This document shows positions 33,228-42,375 of a stretch of 64,000 bases of DNA, one piece after another. Position numbers and translations under genes: made by a program. Numbering within the stretch: the stretch's first letter is position 1; every line of letters starts with the position of its first letter. The notes under the pieces are model-generated. The model did no database searches. It worked only from the letters and a program-made list of their open reading frames with translations, and had not been told where the DNA came from. The stretch comes from Neobacillus mesonae (GTDB taxonomy: Bacteria; Bacillota; Bacilli; Paenibacillales; Paenibacillaceae): positions 38,549 through 102,548 of the forward strand of contig JAMBOW010000011.1 of the NCBI GenBank assembly GCA_023715865.1, in the 5' to 3' direction.

Positions 33228-34397
33228 ATGACCTTGTTAAAAATGGAGCATGTTCAAAAAACCTCTGGCAGTACTGTACTTATTCCTCATATTGATCTCG
33301 AAATTTCATCAGGGCAGTGTGTCGTTATTCAATGCAATCACGAGCTCGGAAGTCGTCTTATCGAAGCTGTTACTGGGCAAATCTCGATCTCAGAAGGTTC
33401 CATATTCATTGAGGAGAAAGAACTTAAATCTGAAAATAGTAGAGAGTTAAGACACAAAATTGGCTTCCAACTACTGTCTGATGCTGCATATGAACGATTG
33501 AAGGTCAGAGAGTATCTTGAATTTTACGCACGCATTTATGGTGTTAAACTCGATCTGCAAGGACTACTGCGCAGATTGGGACTAGCCGAAAAACAAAACA
33601 GTGCTGTTGGAAAGATGACGCCGTCAGAACAGCGCCGTTTGGTGATTGCAAGAGCACTAGTACATAATCCGAAGCTTCTTATATTAGAAGACCCTGAGCA
33701 AAATGTAGATTTAGAAACAAGCTATATTATCCGTAATTTAATCCCGGCACTTACCCAGGAGGGGAAGGGGGTACTTATTACGACAATGGTATTGGAGCAG
33801 GCAGTAACTCTTACAAACGATGTATATCTGTACAGTCAAACCGGACTGAAAAAGCTGGATACCATTCAAGACGAGGTAAATGAGAAAGATACCGAAGCTG
33901 CCCCGGAGGTTCTAGAGATAGAGCACGAAATAGAGATAACCGAACAAGTAAAGGGAGAATTAGAGCCATCTCCAAAAGAAGCACAAGCAGAAGCTGCAGC
34001 CGCGAGGGAAGATGTTGAACAAGAAGTTAGCAGAAGTTCAGCTGCATTTGTCAGGCCGGTGCGCCTGGAAAAAATTCCGGCAAAGGTCGGTGACAAATTG
34101 ATATTGTTTGACCCGACAGAAATTGATTATATCGAGAGCAGCGAAGGGGTATCCAATCTTCATGTTATGCAGGGTACCTATCCTTGTGCATTTTCACTTA
34201 CCGTGCTGGAGGATAAGCTGAAAGCAGTCGGCTTTTTCCGCTGTCACCGGTCTTATTTGGTGAATCTGCAAAAGGTAAGAGAGGTCATCACCTGGACACG
34301 CAATAGCTACAGTCTAATTCTTGATGATGCTGGGAAAAGCTCAATTCCTTTATCAAAAGGGAAGTATGATGAGCTTAAACAAATACTAGGTATCTAG
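33228..34397 (+). CDS. Degenerate ABC-ATPase fused to a LytTR DNA-binding domain
   Basis: A 389-residue fusion. Residues about 1-215 follow an ABC ATPase fold, but the Walker A position reads QCNHELGSRL and lacks the GxxGxGKS/T lysine. The signature region is MTPSEQRRLVIARAL and Walker B is LLILEDPE, so it probably no longer hydrolyses ATP. A Glu/Ala-rich acidic linker (about 220-285) leads to a C-terminal LytTR domain (about 290-389; LILFDPTEIDYIESSEG, FFRCHRSYLVNL, IPLSKGKYDELKQIL). It therefore looks like a DNA-binding regulator that uses an ABC-like module for sensing or for docking. The adjacent ABC exporter is the likely target. GGGAGG lies 12 bases before the ATG. Confidence 0.85.
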   Translation: MTLLKMEHVQKTSGSTVLIPHIDLEISSGQCVVIQCNHELGSRLIEAVTGQISISEGSIFIEEKELKSENSRELRHKIGFQLLSDAAYERLKVREYLEFYARIYGVKLDLQGLLRRLGLAEKQNSAVGKMTPSEQRRLVIARALVHNPKLLILEDPEQNVDLETSYIIRNLIPALTQEGKGVLITTMVLEQAVTLTNDVYLYSQTGLKKLDTIQDEVNEKDTEAAPEVLEIEHEIEITEQVKGELEPSPKEAQAEAAAAREDVEQEVSRSSAAFVRPVRLEKIPAKVGDKLILFDPTEIDYIESSEGVSNLHVMQGTYPCAFSLTVLEDKLKAVGFFRCHRSYLVNLQKVREVITWTRNSYSLILDDAGKSSIPLSKGKYDELKQILGI

Positions 34398-34645
34398 ATT
34401 AATAGATTAATTTTTCTACAGAGCTTCTGAATATGAAGTTACAGGCCATACTTTTTGATTCTGCCGCTCCATTCTATTCGCTTTATGCCAATCATACAGC
34501 CTGAATCCTGTTTCATTCACAGTTCATTTTGCAGGATTCAGCCCCTCATATGCTCTTCTCATCCCGATAATAATGCGCTGCATAAGGGATTACCGTAACA
34601 TGTGGGATGTAAGCAAGAGCAAACAAGCGAAAGGGCGGATGAGTA

Positions 34646-35503
34646 GTGGAAACGATGGAAAATATCATTGAAGTAAATGGCCTGCTGAAAGCATTCAGCA
34701 ATAAAACAGCATTAAATCATATTCAGTTTAACATTAATAAAGGAGAGATCTTCGGATTTCTCGGACCGAGCGGATCGGGTAAGACAACAACCGTTAAAAT
34801 ACTAACTTCTCAATTATTACCGACCTCCGGTACAGTCAAAGTGTTTGGCAAGGAGCTTCATCGTATGAACGATGCAGACCACAAGCGTCGAATCGGCATT
34901 CTTACAGATAACAGTGCACTATATGAGCGGCTGACGATCCAGGATAATCTGGAGCTGTTCTGCAAGCTTTACGATGTGAATACGAAACGCATAGCTGAAG
35001 TGCTGGAGGAAGTGAACCTTTCCAAAGAACGCAATACGATGGTTAAAAAGCTTTCTAAAGGAATGAGACAGCGTGTCATGCTCGCAAGAGCCATTTTACA
35101 TAAACCTGATTTGTTATTTCTGGACGAGCCGACCTCGGCTTTGGATCCGGTCAATACATTACATATCCATGAAGGGCTGCGCAAGCTGAATCGTGAAGGA
35201 ACAACGATCTTCCTGACGACGCACAACATGGCAGAAGCGGAAAGCCTGTGCGACCGGGTAGCATTCATAAATGACGGAGTGATAAAGGCCCTGGATACAC
35301 CAGAGCAGCTAAGGCTGGCCCATGCCGATTATTCCATGACCGTAAACGTTAAGGACGAAGGTAAGATGGTTCTGCAGCAAAATGAAGAAAATGCGATGCG
35401 TATCGGACGCTGGATTCAATCCGGGAGTCTGTTATCGATTCATTCCAACGAGCCAACTTTAGGCGATATTTTCGTTAAAATGACTGGGAGGGAACTACAA
35501 TGA
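34646..35503 (+). CDS. ABC exporter ATP-binding protein
   Basis: A 285-residue ABC ATPase with intact motifs: Walker A GPSGSGKTT, signature LSKGMRQRV, Walker B LLFLDEPTSALDP, and H-loop TTHNM. Alternative starts are the GTG at 34646 and the ATG three codons later. It overlaps the permease gene by 4 bases. Its layout resembles NatA and drug/lantibiotic exporters of the ABC-2 type. About 250 bases separate it from the LytTR fusion gene; that gap shows no further gene. Confidence 0.9.
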   Translation: METMENIIEVNGLLKAFSNKTALNHIQFNINKGEIFGFLGPSGSGKTTTVKILTSQLLPTSGTVKVFGKELHRMNDADHKRRIGILTDNSALYERLTIQDNLELFCKLYDVNTKRIAEVLEEVNLSKERNTMVKKLSKGMRQRVMLARAILHKPDLLFLDEPTSALDPVNTLHIHEGLRKLNREGTTIFLTTHNMAEAESLCDRVAFINDGVIKALDTPEQLRLAHADYSMTVNVKDEGKMVLQQNEENAMRIGRWIQSGSLLSIHSNEPTLGDIFVKMTGRELQ

Positions 35504-36231
35504 CATTTTCAATGAGAAGATTTCAAGCGATTATTCAGAAGGAAGGAAAAGACTCTTTACGCAACCCGCAAATCTTGCTGATGACCGCAATGCCGATCAT
35601 GTTTGCTTTCCTGTTCAGCAGAATGGGGACTCCGGATCGGGGGGATGAGCAGAGCATGCTGCTGCTCAGCTTTCCGATACTAATGGCCTTGTCTATGACC
35701 GGTGCCTTTGTACTTGCCATGATGGTGGCGGAGGAGAAAGAGAAGCATACTCTGCGTGTCCTCATGCTGTCGCCTGCCAGCACTTCTGAAATTTTAATGG
35801 GCAAAAGCTTTTTAACGGCTGTACTGACTCTTGTTGCCGTGGCCGCTTCAATTGTTTTGTCTGAAGTGCCTGGAGTCATCAACTGGCCTGTACTTATACT
35901 GCTGACTTTGATCTCCATGATTATGTTTATTGCCATCGGTCTTATCATTGGCTTGTTGTCCAGAACGGTTCAAGAATCTTCGATTATAGGCTTACCGGTA
36001 CTGCTTGTTTTCATCATGGGGCCGATGTTCGTTCCAATGATGGATAGCGAAATCCTGACAAGTATTGTGAACTACCTGCCCACCCAAAAATTTATCGATA
36101 TCATGAGTAGCATAGGAGTGGAAGGGAGTTTAGGACAAGCCACAGGCGATCTTCTTCTCTGTTTAGCTTGGGCCGGGGCTAGTGTTATAGCAGCCTTTGT
36201 CGTGTACGGGCGGAAAAGATTTGATAAGTAA
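35500..36231 (+). CDS. ABC-2 type exporter permease
   Basis: A 243-residue integral membrane protein with six predicted spans and the cytoplasmic stretch EEKEKHTLRVLMLSPASTSEILMGK between the second and third, typical for NatB/ABC-2 permeases. It starts within the stop region of the ATPase gene. Cargo is unknown; the related NatAB exports sodium, and other members export antibiotics. Confidence 0.88.
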   Translation: MTFSMRRFQAIIQKEGKDSLRNPQILLMTAMPIMFAFLFSRMGTPDRGDEQSMLLLSFPILMALSMTGAFVLAMMVAEEKEKHTLRVLMLSPASTSEILMGKSFLTAVLTLVAVAASIVLSEVPGVINWPVLILLTLISMIMFIAIGLIIGLLSRTVQESSIIGLPVLLVFIMGPMFVPMMDSEILTSIVNYLPTQKFIDIMSSIGVEGSLGQATGDLLLCLAWAGASVIAAFVVYGRKRFDK

Positions 36232-36239
36232 TAAACAAT

Positions 36240-36292
36240 ACAGGGAGGGTGCTCACTTAAGAAGGGCATCTTCTCTGTTTGTTGTATTTTTA
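36240..36292 (+). terminator. Intrinsic terminator after ABC exporter
   Basis: ACAGGGAGGGTGC and GCATCTTCTCTGT pair with several G-T pairs, followed by TTTGTTGTATTTTT. Confidence 0.6.
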
Positions 36293-36361
36293 ACTTGGAG
36301 AGCATGATGATTGAATCATATAGATTTATACAAAAAAGCGAGAGATATGGAGGTTTAATGG

Positions 36362-37009
36362 ATGAACAGGAAGGTTCTCTTAACAGGATTTGACCCCTTT
36401 GGCGGTGAACGGATCAACCCTGCACTAGAAGCAGTCAAACAGCTTAACGGGAAGAAGATAAATAACGTGGAGCTAGTTGCATACGAAATCCCGACCGTGT
36501 TTCATAAGTCTATTCAGCATGCGATAACAGCCATTGAACAGGAGAAACCGGATGTTGTCATCTGCATTGGTCAGGCAGGCGGACGGACACAGATTACACC
36601 AGAGCGTATTGCAATCAATATGGATGATGCCCGGATACCTGATAATGAGCAGCAGCAGCCGATTGATCAGCCGATCGTACATAATGGTCCAGCGGCGTAT
36701 TTCTCTACTTTGCCGATTAAAAAGATGACAGAGGAAATAAAGGCTGCCGGAATACCGGCAGCGGTGTCGAATTCGGCAGGAACCTTTGTATGCAATCATT
36801 TGTTTTATGGCTTGATGCATTATTTGCAGTACCATGCTCCTCATATCCGAGGGGGATTTATTCATATTCCATATCTCCCGGAGCAGGCCTTGAACACTTC
36901 AGCTCCGAGTTTAAGCCTTGATTTGATTGCAAAAGGTCTTGAAATTGCCGCCTTTACGGCAGCGATCGCGGAAGAGGATGTAAAGGTTGGAGGAGGCTCT
37001 CTCCACTAG
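36362..37009 (+). CDS. pcp: Pyrrolidone-carboxylate peptidase (pyroglutamyl peptidase I)
   Basis: A 215-residue cysteine peptidase, usual length. LLTGFDPFGGERINPA, PERIAINMDDARIPDN (catalytic Glu), VSNSAGTFVCNHLFYGLMH (catalytic Cys) and RGGFIHIPYLPEQ (catalytic His) are all present. It removes N-terminal pyroglutamate from peptides in the cytoplasm. GGAGG lies eight bases before the ATG. Monocistronic with its own terminator. Confidence 0.96.
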   Translation: MNRKVLLTGFDPFGGERINPALEAVKQLNGKKINNVELVAYEIPTVFHKSIQHAITAIEQEKPDVVICIGQAGGRTQITPERIAINMDDARIPDNEQQQPIDQPIVHNGPAAYFSTLPIKKMTEEIKAAGIPAAVSNSAGTFVCNHLFYGLMHYLQYHAPHIRGGFIHIPYLPEQALNTSAPSLSLDLIAKGLEIAAFTAAIAEEDVKVGGGSLH

Positions 37010-37054
37010 CATTCATAGGCTAACTTACAATAGCTTCATAGCTTTGCCAGTAAA

Positions 37055-37094
37055 AGAATCGTGCTGTTTACCGCACGGTTCTATTCTTTTTTTA
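37055..37094 (+). terminator. Intrinsic terminator after pcp
   Basis: AGAATCGTGC and GCACGGTTCT form a 10-bp stem (one G-T pair), followed by ATTCTTTTTTT. Confidence 0.85.
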
Positions 37095-37166
37095 AGAGAT
37101 CGAAAACTTTTTATCAGGCTTACAGGGTATTATAAATGACTGATATAAAGAAAGGGGGGCCGCGCG

Positions 37167-37709
37167 TTGACACAAGACCTCATCAGGCAGCTCCAGACAG
37201 ATTACAGTGATGAATTGTTCGAAGAACTTTACAGAGCACATGCCGATAAAGCGATACGCACGGCGACGGCTATAACACGAAGCTCCGCAAGTGCAGCAGA
37301 TGTAGTACAGGAAACGTTTATGCGTGTATACCGGAACCTGAACGTAATTGATGTAAATAAACCCTTTGAGCCATGGTTCAATCGAATTCTAGTTAATGAA
37401 TGCAACAGGTACTTAGAGAAGCATTCGAGGGTGGTGCCCTCAGAGCTTGAGGATGAGATAGCACTTCCGACGCAGCAAGACAGATATGCATTTGATGAGC
37501 ATGGAGAAGTATACGAAATGGTTCAAAGGCTGGACGACCAGCAGCGAATCCCTGTCATTTTAAAATATGTAAATGATTATGCAGAGAAGGACATTGCCGA
37601 AATGCTCGATCTTAACGTGAATACCGTCAAATCAAGATTATTTAAAGCAAGAAAGAAGCTGCAGGGCTGGCTAATGCAAAATGGAGGAGGAATGCGAGAT
37701 GGCTCATGA
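37167..37709 (+). CDS. ECF sigma factor (second of two)
   Basis: A 180-residue ECF sigma factor (SigW/SigV-like). Region 2: SSASAADVVQETFMRVYRNL; region 4: YAEKDIAEMLDLNVNTVKSRLFKARKKLQ. It starts at TTG after AAAGGGGGGCC and overlaps the anti-sigma gene by 11 bases, so the two products are made together. Such factors direct envelope stress genes. No promoter of the AAC/CGT type was convincingly found upstream. Confidence 0.92.
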   Translation: MTQDLIRQLQTDYSDELFEELYRAHADKAIRTATAITRSSASAADVVQETFMRVYRNLNVIDVNKPFEPWFNRILVNECNRYLEKHSRVVPSELEDEIALPTQQDRYAFDEHGEVYEMVQRLDDQQRIPVILKYVNDYAEKDIAEMLDLNVNTVKSRLFKARKKLQGWLMQNGGGMRDGS

Positions 37710-38496
37710 TGAACTGGACAACAAGCTAAAGGACGGGCTCAAGTCAGGAACTGATAAATCTGTTCAGCAAAAAGATGCGATATGGTCTGCCATCAAAGAG
37801 CAGATTCATGAGGAACGCGGGCAAGCACCAGCAGTGAGCCAGCTGCGTTCTCTAAGGAAGAAGCAGAAATCGAAGCGGAGAAGATGGATTATCCCGGCTG
37901 TAGCGGCAGCTTCTATCGTCATTATACTGAGTCTGCCCATTGCACCAGTACAAGCACTGGTCGAGCAGGTAAGAGAATGGTTTGCACCGGAAAAAACAGT
38001 TCAGCGGGAGATCGAAGGCATGCCTTCTACAAGTGTAGATACGCTGCATGAAGGAACGGATCAGGAATATGTCATTTATTTCGACACAAGCTTGTTCAAC
38101 ATGGTGAAGGAGGACGGCGTCGATAAAATTGTGCGGGTTGATCCGCCAGGGTCTCCGTATCCTGAGGTGTCGATGGAGATTTACCAGGTTGCCATGCTTC
38201 CAGAGGATGCGGCTTCCGATATCGAAGCGACCCTTAAGGCGGATTATGCGGAAGTGCATGCTGCCGAGCAGATTGAGACTCCGGTCAAAGGCTATGAAGT
38301 GAGAGCAATCGGCGGTACAGGCGGCTCGGAATGGAATGATCCGATTGTCAGATATTATGTGTTTGATAACGAAAAAGGAGGCAGCTTTATTGTGAAGCAG
38401 AATTACTTCCTTGAAGCAGCCGAAGGCTTCGGCTCACGCTTCCAGCAGATGATGCTGGAGTTCCACATTACGAGTGGAGGCTCGCAAAACGAATAG
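37699..38496 (+). CDS. Membrane anti-sigma factor
   Basis: A 265-residue protein with a cytoplasmic N-terminus of about 65 residues, one membrane span (WIIPAVAAASIVIILSLPIAPV), and an extracytoplasmic domain of about 180 residues resembling DUF4367-type C-termini (YYVFDNEKGGSFIVKQNYF). The ATG at 37699 follows GGAGGAATGCGAG. It would hold the preceding sigma factor at the membrane until released by envelope stress; this is inferred from gene order and topology. Confidence 0.82.
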   Translation: MAHDELDNKLKDGLKSGTDKSVQQKDAIWSAIKEQIHEERGQAPAVSQLRSLRKKQKSKRRRWIIPAVAAASIVIILSLPIAPVQALVEQVREWFAPEKTVQREIEGMPSTSVDTLHEGTDQEYVIYFDTSLFNMVKEDGVDKIVRVDPPGSPYPEVSMEIYQVAMLPEDAASDIEATLKADYAEVHAAEQIETPVKGYEVRAIGGTGGSEWNDPIVRYYVFDNEKGGSFIVKQNYFLEAAEGFGSRFQQMMLEFHITSGGSQNE

Positions 38497-38624
38497 GGTG
38501 AAATGGATCCCTGAACTGCCAATGCCATTTGGGCAAATCGAAGAGCTTCGAATAAATAGAATATTGGTTGATCTAGAGTAGTGAACAGAAGACCAGCGTG
38601 GAGAGAACTTTTTAAACAGATTGG

Positions 38625-38651
38625 GGACTGCAATTAGCAGTCCTTTTTTTA
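38625..38651 (+). terminator. Intrinsic terminator of the sigma/anti-sigma operon
   Basis: GGACTGC and GCAGTCC form a perfect 7-bp stem with loop AATTA, followed by seven T. It lies about 130 bases after the anti-sigma stop; no gene is seen in 38497-38624. Confidence 0.85.
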
Positions 38652-38715
38652 TTTTTTAGAGGCAGATAACGTTTCGAGATTCATACTAATTAACTTGATA
38701 GTAAATTATTGTCTG

Positions 38716-38741
38716 TAATTTTATTCACATTATGCCGAAAT
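38716..38741 (+). promoter_or_regulatory. Candidate SigD (motility) promoter
   Basis: TAAT (38716-38719), 14 bases, GCCGAAAT (38734-38741). The SigD consensus is TAAA-N14-16-GCCGATAT. It lies 127 bases before a chemoreceptor gene, a typical SigD target. Confidence 0.5.
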
Positions 38742-38867
38742 ATTTATAGAAGAGAATATTTAGACTTTTCTAGGGCATCTTTCTTATTCGTTTGTTACTT
38801 AAAGGACTAGGGCGGGGCGCGTACGCTCTTATTCGCAGTTAGAGACAAAGACTGGAGGGAAAATAGT

Positions 38868-39707
38868 ATGAATATTGTAGAGGGGCTCATTAAGAGCATG
38901 CCGTTTATAAAGGAAGTAATCCGCGAGGATGTAGCGATAGCTATATTTGATCGTGAGAAAATATTGTATTGGTCTGATGGGGAAACATTAAAGTTTGGAT
39001 TGGAGCCTGGATTTCCGTTGGAGGAGCATAATCGTGACTTCTCATTTTTTCCAAATGGATATGTAAAGACCGTGGATAGAGTCGATTACTCTGGTTACGA
39101 CTATCCTTTTGAAGCGATGTTTCTGCCAATCAAGGATGAGAATGGGGAAATGCTGGCTGCACTGAGTGTAAACTACAGTCTAGAGAATCAAGAGATGATG
39201 GAGAAGTACATGGGGGAAACGGAACACATTGCCGAACAGCTTCTTAGCGGGATTCAGCAGGTGGCCGCTCATTCCGAGGAATTGTCCGCTACATCTGACG
39301 AAATACTGAACAACTCCAAAGAGGCCGTCAAAAAATCCGAAGCGGTTAACCATGTAACCGGTTTTATTCGTGAAATCTCAGAGCAGACAAACCTGCTCGG
39401 GCTCAATGCTGCAATTGAAGCGGCGCGAGTGGGAGAAGCAGGGGCAGGATTCGGTGTAGTCGCTAAGGAAGTACGCAAACTGTCGGTAGATACGAAAAAG
39501 GCTACTCATGAGATCGAATCTTCCTTGGACGGCGTTCAGCAAACCATTAAACAGATGGAAGAAGAGATCGGTCAGATCGCCCATGCCTCACAGGATCAAG
39601 CGCAGCTGGTTATGAATTTTATGACCGCCATTGAGCAATTGAATGAAACAAGTCAAAACCTGCGCGGATTTATCAACAAATTTATTACATATGACCAGAC
39701 AAAATAA
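38868..39707 (+). CDS. Soluble methyl-accepting chemotaxis protein
   Basis: A 279-residue chemoreceptor without any membrane segment. Residues about 1-110 form a small cytoplasmic sensor domain (VAIAIFDREKILYWSDGE), and residues about 120-279 are a shortened signalling coiled coil with the highly conserved hairpin tip EISEQTNLLGLNAAIEAARVGE and GFGVVAKEVRKLS. Size and layout match soluble receptors such as YfmS of B. subtilis, which sense cytoplasmic cues and signal to CheA. The ATG follows TGGAGGGAAAATAGT. A SigD-like promoter precedes it. Confidence 0.9.
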   Translation: MNIVEGLIKSMPFIKEVIREDVAIAIFDREKILYWSDGETLKFGLEPGFPLEEHNRDFSFFPNGYVKTVDRVDYSGYDYPFEAMFLPIKDENGEMLAALSVNYSLENQEMMEKYMGETEHIAEQLLSGIQQVAAHSEELSATSDEILNNSKEAVKKSEAVNHVTGFIREISEQTNLLGLNAAIEAARVGEAGAGFGVVAKEVRKLSVDTKKATHEIESSLDGVQQTIKQMEEEIGQIAHASQDQAQLVMNFMTAIEQLNETSQNLRGFINKFITYDQTK

Positions 39708-39722
39708 ACCATTAGTTTTTGG

Positions 39723-39752
39723 AGCGGCTCATGAGAGCCGCTTTATTTATTT
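39723..39752 (+). terminator. Intrinsic terminator after chemoreceptor gene
   Basis: AGCGGCTC and GAGCCGCT form a perfect 8-bp stem with loop ATGA, followed by TTATTTATTT. Confidence 0.85.
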
Positions 39753-39849
39753 GACTGATTTAAATGGAAGAAGGAAAGACAAATTAGACAAGATAAATAC
39801 ACATGACTATAATGAGAGCACGATTTATGAGATTTGGAGGTAACATTTC

Positions 39850-41514
39850 ATGCAGGACACTTTGCTTATGCTGCTGCAGCTGTTGGAACGGGCTGCGCTG
39901 CTCTTGATGTGCCTGTTCGTGCTGATCCGGGTTCCTCGGTTCAGAGCATTTTTTCAGAACGGGGACAAGACGTGGAAGGAGCTCACCATCGCCAGCCTGA
40001 TCTTCAGCGGGTTTGCCTTATTCGGTACATACAGCGGGATCAATGTTGAGGGTTCACTTGTGAACGTGCGGATTATTGCCATCATGTCCGGGGGGATCTT
40101 GTTTGGTCCTTGGGTAGGACTCGTTACGGGAATTGTATCAGGAATACACCGTTTTTTAATCGATATCGGCGGGGTCACCTCGATTCCGTGTTTAATAACG
40201 AGCATTACGGCAGGCATCGTGTCAGGATATATTTACAAGTTAAAATCTTCTGAACAAAGATGGAAATTCGGCATATTGGCCGGCATGGCCTGTGAAGCTT
40301 TAACCATGATTCTTATATTGGTGATGGCTGAGCCCTCCCCATTGGGTGTAGAGATCGTTTCCCGAATTGCTTTTCCGATGATCCTTAGCCAGGTCAGTGT
40401 CGGTCTCATTGTCCTATTGGTTCAAAGCGTAGAGGGAGAGAAGGAGGTGGTTGCGGCCAAACAGGCGAAGCTGTCGCTTGATATTGCGAACAAGACGCTT
40501 CCCTATTTCCGGAGCATTAACCAGGAATCCCTGCATACGATTTGCCGAATCATTAAAGATGACATTGGTGCTGACGCGGTAGCGATCACAGATACGAAGC
40601 TAATACTCGCGTATGTCGGCGTAGGCGAAGAGCACTATTTGGAACGGCATGAGATTATTAGTGAAGAGACAAAGACGACGATCTCAAGCGGGCAAATCAC
40701 CATTCGAAACAATGACACAGCCCATACGAACCCTTACATCAAGTCGCTCATGATCATTCCGCTTAAAGAAAAGGGCGAAGTAACGGGTGCACTCAAAATT
40801 TATTATGCAAAGGCACACAAAATTACGGATTCGCTGAAGGCGTTAGCTATCGGACTGTCCCAAATGATCTCAACCTTGATGGAAGTATCCCGGGTAGAAG
40901 GGATGAAGGAGATGGCAAACAAGGCCGAGCTTAAGGCGCTGCAGACAAAGATTAATCCTCACTTTCTATTTAATGCGTTGAATGCCATTGCTTCATCCAT
41001 TCGGATCAATCCGGATAAGGCGAGAGAGCTGATTGTGAATCTGTCCGGCTATATGCGTTACAATCTGGAGCTGAGCGATGAAATGATTGATATTTATGCT
41101 GAGCTGAAGCAGGTACAGCAGTATGTAGAGATCGAAAAGGCTCGTTTCGGACACCGGCTGAACGTAGCATACGATATAGATGAGGTAAAGGTACGGATTC
41201 CAAGTCTAATCATTCAACCTCTGGTGGAGAACGCAATAAATCATGGAATACTAAAAACAAAAGGTCCCGGTACCGTAACAGTTGCGGTAAAAGAACGGAA
41301 AGAGAGCGTACGGATTACTATTGCTGATACCGGAGTAGGGATTCCTGAGGAGATTATTAAGAAGGTGCAGGAAGACAATATGCCTGAGCACAATATCGGA
41401 CTATACAATGTGCATCAGCGTGTAAAGCTCATTTATGGAGAGGGACTGCAGATCCGGAGATTGAACCCTGGTACCGAAATATTTTTTGATGTGAAGAAGG
41501 AGAAACAGGCATGA
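39850..41514 (+). CDS. LytS/YpdA-type sensor histidine kinase
   Basis: A 554-residue sensor. Residues about 1-190 hold a 5TMR_LYT-type membrane domain, residues about 205-340 a GAF domain, followed by a LytS-type kinase with phospho-acceptor His371 in KINPHFLFNAL and an ATPase domain (IIQPLVENAINHGI, IADTGVGIP, GIGLYNVHQR-like). AGGTAACATTTC precedes the ATG. The gene overlaps the LytTR regulator by 4 bases, and a YhjX-type transporter follows. In E. coli YpdA/YpdB senses pyruvate and switches on yhjX; the same trio here suggests pyruvate sensing (inference). Confidence 0.92.
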   Translation: MQDTLLMLLQLLERAALLLMCLFVLIRVPRFRAFFQNGDKTWKELTIASLIFSGFALFGTYSGINVEGSLVNVRIIAIMSGGILFGPWVGLVTGIVSGIHRFLIDIGGVTSIPCLITSITAGIVSGYIYKLKSSEQRWKFGILAGMACEALTMILILVMAEPSPLGVEIVSRIAFPMILSQVSVGLIVLLVQSVEGEKEVVAAKQAKLSLDIANKTLPYFRSINQESLHTICRIIKDDIGADAVAITDTKLILAYVGVGEEHYLERHEIISEETKTTISSGQITIRNNDTAHTNPYIKSLMIIPLKEKGEVTGALKIYYAKAHKITDSLKALAIGLSQMISTLMEVSRVEGMKEMANKAELKALQTKINPHFLFNALNAIASSIRINPDKARELIVNLSGYMRYNLELSDEMIDIYAELKQVQQYVEIEKARFGHRLNVAYDIDEVKVRIPSLIIQPLVENAINHGILKTKGPGTVTVAVKERKESVRITIADTGVGIPEEIIKKVQEDNMPEHNIGLYNVHQRVKLIYGEGLQIRRLNPGTEIFFDVKKEKQA

Positions 41515-42242
41515 AAGCAATCATTGTAGAGGACGAGTTCCTTGCCCGGCAGGAGCTGGCATATCTAATCCAGACACACAGCAGCATTGAGATTGAAGAG
41601 GAATTCGAGGACGGACTGGATGCGCTCAAATATATGCAAAGTCACGAGGTTGATGTTATTTTCCTGGATATTAATGTGCCTTCCATTGACGGCGTGCTGC
41701 TGGCTCAGAACATTAGCAAATTCCAGGTGAAGCCCTATATCGTATTTACGACTGCGTATAAAGAGCATGCAGCTGAAGCTTTTGAGATTGAAGCCTTTGA
41801 TTACATTCTAAAGCCGTACAGCGAGTCTCGAATTTCATCCATGCTGACCAAGCTCGAAGCTGATTACCACAAGCGCCAGCAAAGCGTACAGGAAGAACTA
41901 TCAAAGCCGGCAATCCGTAAGGTGAACTTATGGAAGAACGAAAAGATCATTGTCGTCGACAGTGATGACATTTATTATGCCTCCGCACAGGAGAAAACCA
42001 CAGAAGTCATTACCAAGTCAGAAACGTATACGATGAACGTCAGCATCAGTGAATTCCATTCCCGGCTTCCTCAGGAGTCTTTTTACCGCTGTCATCGTTC
42101 ATATATCGTAAATTTGGCTAAAATACGGGAGATTATCCCTTGGTTTAACAACACTTACCTGCTTAAATTAAGCGATTTGGATACGGAAATTCCAGTCAGC
42201 CGCAGCAAAGCGAAGGAGTTTAAGCAGCTCATGCGAATATAA
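41511..42242 (+). CDS. LytTR-family response regulator
   Basis: A 243-residue regulator. The receiver domain (residues 1-120) has the phospho-acceptor Asp53 in VIFLDINVPS, Thr in VFTTAYKEHA and Lys in DYILKPYS. The LytTR DNA-binding domain (about 140-240) shows IIVVDSDDIYYASAQ, FYRCHRSYIVNLAKI and the end IPVSRSKAKEFKQLM. It is the partner of the preceding kinase. Targets should carry two direct LytTR sites; the region 42250-42310 before the transporter contains CTCAAT twice, 39 bases apart. Confidence 0.93.
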   Translation: MKAIIVEDEFLARQELAYLIQTHSSIEIEEEFEDGLDALKYMQSHEVDVIFLDINVPSIDGVLLAQNISKFQVKPYIVFTTAYKEHAAEAFEIEAFDYILKPYSESRISSMLTKLEADYHKRQQSVQEELSKPAIRKVNLWKNEKIIVVDSDDIYYASAQEKTTEVITKSETYTMNVSISEFHSRLPQESFYRCHRSYIVNLAKIREIIPWFNNTYLLKLSDLDTEIPVSRSKAKEFKQLMRI

Positions 42243-42272
42243 ATGCAGTTCATTCTCAATTTGCGTTATCTC

Positions 42273-42312
42273 GTTCCCTAAACCGTTAGGAACCTCAATG
42301 AAAGCGTTACAA
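42273..42312 (+). promoter_or_regulatory. Inverted repeat and cre-like site before the transporter
   Basis: GTTCCCTAA and TTAGGAAC (42273-42293) form an inverted repeat with a one-base bulge and no T-run, so it is not an obvious terminator. TGAAAGCGTTACAA (42299-42312) matches 12 of 14 positions of the CcpA cre consensus. Both lie in the 133-base gap before the transporter start. Confidence 0.5.
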
Positions 42313-42375
42313 TGAAGTAGCGTAAGGGGCACTACATCGTACGCTTAGAACTGAGAGAGAAAGAAGGAACGAGAT

